A stretch of 11,960 nucleotides of DNA from an uncultured Synergistales bacterium (GTDB lineage: Bacteria > Synergistota > Synergistia > Synergistales > Aminobacteriaceae). Made by a program: the position numbers and the translations under genes. The notes under the pieces are model-generated. The model was given only the letters and a program-made list of their open reading frames with translations, made no database searches and had not been told where the DNA came from. Positions 6,916 to 11,960 of this stretch are shown here, piece after piece (the first letter of the stretch is position 1; every line of letters begins with the position of its first letter). The DNA is taken from assembly GCA_937957815.1 (NCBI GenBank), contig CALFXN010000324.1:1-11960 (forward strand). The letters run 5' to 3'.

Positions 6916-7938
6916 ATGAACGGAAAGTCTATCGTCAAAGCGCTGGTTTCAGGAGCACTCTTCGTCGCCGTGACCGCGGGAATGGCCGCCGCCGACGTAA
7001 GGCAGCTGTCGCTCGGCCATACGGGGCAGGATATGAACATCTTCAGCAAGGCCGCGAAGATGTTCGGCGAACTCGTCGAGAAGGAATCGGGAGGCACGAT
7101 GAAGGTCAACGTCGTGGGCGCCGGCGGACTCGGCAACAACCGCGAAGGCGTCGAGCAGATCCAGATGGGCGTCACCGACTTCTGGGTCGTCAGCACGGGC
7201 CTTCTCGCTCCCTTCACGAAAGCCGTCTCGATCTACGATCTTCCGTACCTCTTCAAGAGCGCCGAAGCCGGAATCGCGTTCTTCAACAGCGACCTCGCGC
7301 TCGAGGTCGCGAAGCCGCTCGAACAGAAGGGCATCAAGGCCATCGGCTACATGACTCAGGGCTGGCGGCATATTCACTCGAACAAACCCATCCGGACGCC
7401 CGAGGACCTCAAGGGCCTGAAGATCCGCACGATGTCCACGCCGATCCACATGGAACTGTTCAAGGCCATGAACGCGAACGCGATCCCGATGGACTTCTCC
7501 GAGGTCTTCACGGCGTTGCAGCAGGGCGTCATCGACGGCGGCGAGAATCCGTTCGAGAACATCAAGGCGCAGGGGTTCTACAAGGTCCAGAAGTACATCA
7601 CGATGGACGGACACGTCCTCGATCCGATGATGCTCGTCATCTCCAAAAAGACGTGGGATTCCCTCAGCGACGATCAGAAGGCCGTCGTCATGAAGGCCGC
7701 GAAGGCCGCCTGCGCGTGGGACCAGGAAAACGTCCTCGCGGCGAACCGCAAGGTCATGGAGGAGTTCAAGGCCGCCGGAGCGCCCGGGATCGTCGAACTG
7801 ACGGCCGAGCAGCGCGCCGCGTTCCGCAAGGCCGCGCAGAAGGTCTACGACGATCACATCAAGGAAGTCGGCGAGGATATCTACACGAAGGTCATGGACT
7901 TCCAGAAGGACTTCAAGGAAGTTCCACCCCAGAACTGA
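6916..7938 (+). CDS. dctP: TRAP transporter periplasmic binding protein (DctP)
   Basis: The 340-residue precursor has a Sec signal peptide (K4, hydrophobic core about 9-22, likely cleavage after A26 in MAAA-DVRQ). The mature part is a DctP-type solute receptor. GWRHIHSNKPI (149-159), GLKIRTM (167-173) and DGGENPFENI (207-216) are hallmark segments. R171 corresponds to the arginine that salt-bridges the ligand carboxylate in this family, and N211 also lies in the pocket. This suggests the imported molecule carries a carboxylate, for example an N-carbamoyl amino acid or allantoate rather than a neutral ring. A strong ribosome site (GGGAGGGG, 6899-6906) precedes the ATG by 9 nt. A stem-loop follows the gene and may keep its mRNA more abundant than that of the membrane subunits. 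Confidence 0.95.
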   Translation: MNGKSIVKALVSGALFVAVTAGMAAADVRQLSLGHTGQDMNIFSKAAKMFGELVEKESGGTMKVNVVGAGGLGNNREGVEQIQMGVTDFWVVSTGLLAPFTKAVSIYDLPYLFKSAEAGIAFFNSDLALEVAKPLEQKGIKAIGYMTQGWRHIHSNKPIRTPEDLKGLKIRTMSTPIHMELFKAMNANAIPMDFSEVFTALQQGVIDGGENPFENIKAQGFYKVQKYITMDGHVLDPMMLVISKKTWDSLSDDQKAVVMKAAKAACAWDQENVLAANRKVMEEFKAAGAPGIVELTAEQRAAFRKAAQKVYDDHIKEVGEDIYTKVMDFQKDFKEVPPQN

Positions 7939-7959
7939 TCTCGACGCACCCCTTTCGAC

Positions 7960-7987
7960 GCCGGGGGAGATCCCCCTCTCCCCCGGC
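7960..7987 (+). other. Stem-loop between dctP and dctQ
   Basis: GCCGGGGGAGA (7960-7970) and TCTCCCCCGGC (7977-7987) form a perfect 11-bp stem with a 6-nt loop, in the 111-bp gap between the binding-protein and small-membrane-subunit genes. No T-run follows, so full termination is unlikely. Stem-loops in this position in transporter operons commonly protect the upstream mRNA or cause partial termination, giving excess binding protein over membrane subunits. That role is inferred here. Confidence 0.75.
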
Positions 7988-8049
7988 ACACTATATCCTC
8001 GCCGGATGACGCCGCACGCAAACCGGCCGGGGAAACGGGAGTGAGTTCC

Positions 8050-8556
8050 ATGAACGTTTTCAAGTGGATCGACGCGTATCTCGAAGAAGCCGTCACGATC
8101 GTCCTCTTCTCGATCATCACATTCGTCGGTATCCAGCAGGTGTTCACGCGGTATCTCATGAGCTTCGTCTACGGCTGGGCCGAGGAGCTCATGCGCGTCT
8201 GTTTCGTCATGCTGTGTCTCGTCGGCTTCGCGCTGTGCGAGAAGAAGCTCCAGCACGTCAGGGTCGAAATCCTCAAGCTTCTCGTCGGACCGAGGACGCA
8301 ATGGTTCCTCGATCTCGCGTCGTCGCTCGTCTTCGTCGGATTTTCGGTCCTTCTCGTGCGCTATTCGGTCATCATCACGGAGATGCAATACTCGAGCGGG
8401 CAAATAACGCCGGCCATGAGCCTGCCGACATGGTCCTACTTCGTCGTGGGGCCGGTCGCGTTCGGGCTGCTCGTGGTCCGGATCGTACAGCGGGAGATTA
8501 TCCCGCTTCTCGCGCGGCGGAAGACGGTTTTCGCGTCTCCGTCTCCACGCGGATAG
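8050..8556 (+). CDS. dctQ: TRAP transporter small membrane subunit (DctQ)
   Basis: The 168-residue protein has four predicted membrane helices at about residues 14-34, 46-63, 88-108 and 127-147, the standard DctQ topology. The WAEELMR motif (43-49) before helix 2 is typical of the family, and a basic stretch ends the protein. It should pair with DctM to form the Na+-coupled membrane complex that accepts ligand from DctP. The ATG at 8050 was chosen because GGGAG (8037-8041) lies 8 nt upstream. A GTG at 8041 in the same frame would add only three residues and would overlap that ribosome site. The next gene's AGGAGG overlaps this gene's stop codon, linking translation of the two. Confidence 0.92.
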   Translation: MNVFKWIDAYLEEAVTIVLFSIITFVGIQQVFTRYLMSFVYGWAEELMRVCFVMLCLVGFALCEKKLQHVRVEILKLLVGPRTQWFLDLASSLVFVGFSVLLVRYSVIITEMQYSSGQITPAMSLPTWSYFVVGPVAFGLLVVRIVQREIIPLLARRKTVFASPSPRG

Positions 8557-8569
8557 GAGGGGAGAGGAC

Positions 8570-9853
8570 ATGCTCCTCGCGGTTTTCGGAACGATGTTCC
8601 TTCTGATGCTCGTCGGCGTCCCCATCGCCGTCTCGATCGGCGTCAGCAGTCTCGTCTTCTCGGCGTGGATGCCGGGCGGCATCGACCGCGCGATGATCCT
8701 CACGGCCCAGAAGATGGTCACCACGGCCGATTCCTTCACACTGCTCGCGCTGCCGTTTTTCATCCTCGCCGGAACGCTCATGAGCAACGGCGGCATCTCG
8801 AAAAAGCTCACCGACCTTTCCGAAGCCGTCGCGGGCGACTTCCCCGGCGGACTCGGAATCTCCGCCGTCGTCGCGTGCATGTTCTTCGCGGCCGTCTCGG
8901 GATCGGGCCCCGCGACCGTCGCGGCGATCGGGGCGATCATGATCCCGGCGATGAACGAACGCGGCTACGACAAGGGATTCACGGGCGGGCTCCTCGCGTG
9001 CGGAGGCGGCATCGGCGTCCTGATTCCGCCGTCGATCCCGATGATCGTCTACGCCGTCACGACCGGCACCTCCGTGACCGACCTCTTCATCGCGGGCGTC
9101 GTTCCGGGGCTTCTCGTCGGCGTCGCCCTCATGGTCCTGACCTATTTCATGGCGAAGAAGCGCAACTACGTCGGCGCGCCGCGGCAGGGAGGGGCGCTCT
9201 GGGTCGTGGGGCGCTTCTGGGACGCGAAGTGGGCGCTGCTCATGCCGATCATCATCCTCGGCGGAATCTATTCGGGCGTCTTCACGCCGACCGAGGCCGG
9301 GGTCGTCGCTGTCGTCTACGCGATCGCGCTCGGGTTCATCACGCGCGGGCTGTCGCTTTCGGGACTCTGCAAGGCGATGGTCGAAGCGGCCGTCATCACG
9401 GCGTCGTGCCTGATCCTGATGGGAGCGGCGGGAGCGTTCGCGAAGTTCCTCTACGTCAAGGACGTCCCGGGAATGCTCGCGAACCTCATCACGTCCTTCA
9501 CGAGCAGCAAGGTCGTGATTCTGCTCATCTTCAACGTGATCTTCCTGATCGGTGGAATGTTCATCGATACGCTCTCGAATATCGTTCTCTTCACGCCTCT
9601 GCTCATGCCGCTCGCGACGAGGATCGACCTCGATCCGATCCACTTCGGAATCCTCATCGTCGCGAACCTCGCGCTCGGAATGGTGACGCCGCCGATGGGC
9701 GTGGACCTCTTCGTCGCGGCCAACATCCTGAAGACACCGTTCGAAAAGGTCCTTCGGGGCTCGATTCCATTCATGCTCGCGAACCTCGTCGCCGTTCTCC
9801 TTATCACCTACATTCCCGCACTTTCCCTCTGGCCATTGCAGTTCTTCAGGTAA
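8570..9853 (+). CDS. dctM: TRAP transporter large membrane subunit (DctM)
   Basis: The 427-residue, very hydrophobic protein has the normal DctM length and about a dozen membrane segments. Family signatures include LPFFILAGTLM (61-71), AVSGSGPATVAAIG (108-121), GVLIPPSIPMIVYA (149-162), SVTDLFIAGVVPG (168-180) and GMVTPPMGVDLFVA (370-383). The SGSGPAT and TPPMG hairpins belong to the two inverted-repeat halves that carry the Na+ and substrate sites. Start and ribosome site are clear: AGGAGG at 8555-8560, 9 nt before the ATG. It completes a full three-component TRAP system with the two preceding genes. The 55-bp gap to the next gene contains no convincing terminator, so transcription probably continues. 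Confidence 0.95.
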   Translation: MLLAVFGTMFLLMLVGVPIAVSIGVSSLVFSAWMPGGIDRAMILTAQKMVTTADSFTLLALPFFILAGTLMSNGGISKKLTDLSEAVAGDFPGGLGISAVVACMFFAAVSGSGPATVAAIGAIMIPAMNERGYDKGFTGGLLACGGGIGVLIPPSIPMIVYAVTTGTSVTDLFIAGVVPGLLVGVALMVLTYFMAKKRNYVGAPRQGGALWVVGRFWDAKWALLMPIIILGGIYSGVFTPTEAGVVAVVYAIALGFITRGLSLSGLCKAMVEAAVITASCLILMGAAGAFAKFLYVKDVPGMLANLITSFTSSKVVILLIFNVIFLIGGMFIDTLSNIVLFTPLLMPLATRIDLDPIHFGILIVANLALGMVTPPMGVDLFVAANILKTPFEKVLRGSIPFMLANLVAVLLITYIPALSLWPLQFFR

Positions 9854-9908
9854 TACAATGACATACAGGCGGACACCCGCACAGAATCGCTAAGGAGGAC
9901 TATCGAAG

Positions 9909-10802
9909 ATGAAACGGATCACCGGAATTTTCGCACCCGTAGCGACGCCCTTCACGAAAGACGGAGAGATCGACTGGGGCGCGTACGCCGAAAACATGGC
10001 GTCGTACGATAAGACACGGCTTTCGGGACTCGTCTCCCTCGGGAGCAACGGCGAGTTCACGATGCTTTCGTTCGAGGAAAAAGTCGCGCTCGTCACGGCC
10101 ACCCGCAAGGGGCTTTCCTCCGGAAAGACCGTCATCGCCGGAACGGGCTGCGAATCCCTCAGGGAAACCATCGCGCTCACGAAGGCATGCGCGGACGCCG
10201 GAGCCGACGCGGCGCTCGTCGTCACGCCGAACTACTACAAGAAGGATATGACCGACGCGGCGCTCGAAAAATTCTTCTCAATGGTCGCGGACGCGTCTCC
10301 GATCCCCGTCATGCTCTACAACATGCCCGGCAACTCGGGCGTGAATATTCCGTCGTCGCTCACGATCCGGCTCTCGAAGCACCAGAACGTCACGGGGATC
10401 AAAGATTCGGGCGGCAACATCGTCCAGATCGCGGAAGTCCTGGCCGGAGTGGACGAATCGTTCTCCGTCTTCGCCGGGTCGGGCAGCTTCCTGATGGCCA
10501 CGACGCTCCTGGGCGGCGTCGGCGGGACGCTCGCGCTCGCCAACGTCGTGCCGGACCGCTGCGTCGACCTCTACGAAGCGTGCGTCGCGCGCGACATCGA
10601 CAAGGCCCGCAAACTCCAGCTCGACCTCATGGCGCTCAACGCGGCCGTCACGGCGAAGTTCGGCATCGGCGGCATGAAGGCCGCCATGGAAATGGTCGGC
10701 TACAGGGGCGGCCTGCCGCGCCTTCCCATTCTTCCCGCGACGGACGAAACGAAAAAGGCCATCCGGGCGATTCTGGAGCGTCTCGGCGTTGCCGTCCGGT
10801 AA
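9909..10802 (+). CDS. DapA/NAL-superfamily aldolase, 4-hydroxy-2-oxoglutarate aldolase-like
   Basis: This 297-residue (beta/alpha)8 class I aldolase has Schiff-base lysine K165 in GIKDSGG (163-169) and the partner tyrosine Y137 in LYNMPG (136-141). In place of the GTTGE loop of true dihydrodipicolinate synthases it has GSNGEF (45-50). Several stretches recall the eukaryotic 4-hydroxy-2-oxoglutarate aldolase (HOGA1): AGTGCES (77-83), GADAALVVTPNYY (98-110), the GGVGGTLALANV region (202-213), and NAAVTAKFGIGGMK (244-257). That enzyme splits 4-hydroxy-2-oxoglutarate to pyruvate and glyoxylate, reversibly. Glyoxylate is also the end product of allantoin breakdown, which would explain its place among ureide genes. 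This comparison is from memory. Other pyruvate-dependent aldolases of the superfamily remain possible. AAGGAGG (9892-9898) lies 10 nt before the ATG. Confidence 0.85.
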   Translation: MKRITGIFAPVATPFTKDGEIDWGAYAENMASYDKTRLSGLVSLGSNGEFTMLSFEEKVALVTATRKGLSSGKTVIAGTGCESLRETIALTKACADAGADAALVVTPNYYKKDMTDAALEKFFSMVADASPIPVMLYNMPGNSGVNIPSSLTIRLSKHQNVTGIKDSGGNIVQIAEVLAGVDESFSVFAGSGSFLMATTLLGGVGGTLALANVVPDRCVDLYEACVARDIDKARKLQLDLMALNAAVTAKFGIGGMKAAMEMVGYRGGLPRLPILPATDETKKAIRAILERLGVAVR

Positions 10803-11960
10803 GGGCTTCTCGCTCGACGGCGGACGGCTGGTTCGTAACGTCTCAGCCCTCGGCCGCATCGGCTGGAGCGGGAACGGACTGAACCGGACCGCCTACAGCG
10901 CCGCGTATGCCGAAGGCAGGGACTCCGTCCGTTCGCTCATGGAATCGGCCGGGATGGCCACGAGGATCGACAGGGTCGGCAACCTCTTCGGCTGGTACGA
11001 AGGGACCGAGCCCGACCAGCCCGCCATCCTCGCCGGGTCGCACCTCGACTCCGTCCCCGGCGGAGGAATCTACGACGGGGCCTACGGCGTCCTTGCGGCG
11101 TTCGAGGCCGCGCGCGCCGTCCACGAATACGCGCCGCACACGCGGACCATCGAAATCGCCGCGTTCACGGCCGAGGAGGGCGGCGAGCTCGGCGGAACGT
11201 TCGGAAGCCGCTCCTTCGCCGGAATGGCGTCCGAAACACCGCCGCTCGCGCTCGAACACGTGGGGCTCACGGCGGATGACGTCGCCGCCTCGAAGGCGGA
11301 CTCCTCGCGCTACGCCGCGTACCTCGAACTCCACATCGAACAGGGACCGACGCTCTGGAGGAGAAAAATCGCGATCGGCATCCCGACCGCGATCGTCGGT
11401 ATCACGCGCTACGAGGTTACGGTCACGGGAGAGGCGAACCACGCGGGCACGACGCCGATGAAGGAGCGCCACGACGCGATGCGGACCTCGGCGCGGATCC
11501 TCGACCGATGGTTCGCGTCGATCGGGGAAAGGACGGACATGGTCAGCACGGTGGGCGTCTTCCGGCTCGAACCCGGCGTCGCTCCGGTCGTTCCGGGAAC
11601 GGCCGTCTTCACGCTCGAGCTGCGGTCCACGGAAGACGCGATCACCGCGAAGGCGGCCGACGAATTCCGTTCGCTGCTGTCGGCCGATACGGAATGTTCG
11701 GGAGCGATGCGGCTCATGGTCGCCAAGCCCGCCGTCCGCCTCGACAGCGTCATGCAGGACGCCATCGAGGGGGCGTGCCGCGACCTCGACGTCGCGTGCG
11801 TCAGGATGCCGAGCGGCGCGTCGCACGACGCGAGCCCGATCGCGCACGTCATCCCGACGGGAATGATCTTCGTGCCGAGCGTTCGCGGCATCAGTCACTC
11901 GAAAGACGAATACACGGCTCCGGATGACCTCGTTCGGGGCGCGGAGGTTCTTGCACGGAC
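10789..11960 (+). CDS. M20-family N-carbamoyl-amino-acid / allantoate amidohydrolase, 3' end cut
   Basis: This cytoplasmic Zn/Mn/Co-type hydrolase would remove the carbamoyl group from N-carbamoyl amino acids or the terminal amide of allantoate. From a TTG start at 10789 (GGAG at 10775-10778), 390 residues are visible, against about 410 for the family, so only the tail is lost. Metal and catalytic residues are present: H85 (GSHLDSV), D96 (GGGIYDGAYG), E129/E130 (TAEEGG), H182 (ELHIEQGP) and H370 (ISHSKDE). The dimerisation-domain motif ANHAGTTPM is also intact. The usual substrate-binding Asn of the 'NVVPG' loop is Pro266 here, while the Arg 13 residues later (R279) is kept. The start overlaps the aldolase stop by 14 bp. 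No ATG or GTG was seen before the conserved core, so the TTG is the best guess. Family sure; substrate uncertain. Confidence 0.88.
   Translation, partial: MPSGKGFSLDGGRLVRNVSALGRIGWSGNGLNRTAYSAAYAEGRDSVRSLMESAGMATRIDRVGNLFGWYEGTEPDQPAILAGSHLDSVPGGGIYDGAYGVLAAFEAARAVHEYAPHTRTIEIAAFTAEEGGELGGTFGSRSFAGMASETPPLALEHVGLTADDVAASKADSSRYAAYLELHIEQGPTLWRRKIAIGIPTAIVGITRYEVTVTGEANHAGTTPMKERHDAMRTSARILDRWFASIGERTDMVSTVGVFRLEPGVAPVVPGTAVFTLELRSTEDAITAKAADEFRSLLSADTECSGAMRLMVAKPAVRLDSVMQDAIEGACRDLDVACVRMPSGASHDASPIAHVIPTGMIFVPSVRGISHSKDEYTAPDDLVRGAEVLAR

Noticed and set aside
6949..8940. A 663-codon open frame on the minus strand across dctP, dctQ and dctM
   Set aside because: Its product is rich in Arg, Asp, Glu and Pro with no domain pattern and lies opposite three well-supported transporter genes. 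Long antisense frames are expected in GC-rich genes with this codon use.
9854..9908. A terminator between dctM and the aldolase
   Set aside because: Only a 4-bp GCGG/CCGC stem could be found and no T-run follows, so the operon is taken to continue.
9909..10802. Naming the aldolase dapA (lysine biosynthesis)
   Set aside because: The GSNGEF loop and catabolic context do not match biosynthetic dihydrodipicolinate synthase, which usually has a GTTGE loop.

Overview
The window is GC-rich bacterial DNA with dense, mostly co-directional genes and short AT-rich stretches only at the two apparent control regions (about 650-740 and 2480-2550). A TRAP transporter with a periplasmic binding protein and a lipobox-bearing lipoprotein point to a Gram-negative (diderm) bacterium. 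The style (TRAP plus SSS carriers, amino-acid and ureide salvage, strong AAGGAGG-type ribosome sites) would fit a Synergistota-like or other anaerobic amino-acid degrader. That placement is a guess; no marker gene is present.

Layout. (1) On the minus strand, a partial lipoprotein with beta-sandwich (CARDB-like) repeats runs off the left edge (595 to 1). (2) A 277-bp divergent control region follows. (3) On the plus strand lie a 35-residue single-helix protein (873-980) and a sodium:solute symporter (1007-2428). (4) A second control region has a near-consensus sigma-70 promoter and a palindromic operator. (5) A long, tightly spaced plus-strand operon runs from 2574 past the right edge: IclR-type regulator, two tandem cyclic-amidohydrolase (hydantoinase/allantoinase-type) paralogues, an Asp/Glu/hydantoin (or allantoin) racemase, the three TRAP transporter subunits (DctP, DctQ, DctM), an aldolase closely resembling 4-hydroxy-2-oxoglutarate aldolase, and an M20-family N-carbamoyl-amino-acid/allantoate amidohydrolase cut by the right edge.

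How the genes fit together (inference). This reads as a catabolic island for a cyclic ureide: hydantoins (5-substituted or dihydropyrimidine-like) or allantoin. A racemase would interconvert enantiomers, the cyclic amidohydrolases would open the ring, and the M20 enzyme would remove the carbamoyl (or allantoate amide) group. Two unrelated carriers, one Na+-coupled SSS and one TRAP, would import the ring and/or its opened carboxylate. The aldolase is the odd member. If the substrate is allantoin, the end product glyoxylate is a known partner of this aldolase type (glyoxylate + pyruvate <=> 4-hydroxy-2-oxoglutarate), which would give the cluster a coherent carbon exit.

Control. A 17-bp palindrome of form GTCT-N9-AGAC with an AT-rich centre occurs upstream of both transcription units (719-735 and 2532-2548). 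This suggests the IclR protein autoregulates its own operon and also controls the small protein/symporter unit. The operator link, the small symporter-associated protein, the aldolase, and a replaced substrate-binding Asn in the M20 enzyme are the points most worth following. No CRISPR array, rRNA, tRNA, insertion sequence or phage gene was seen.
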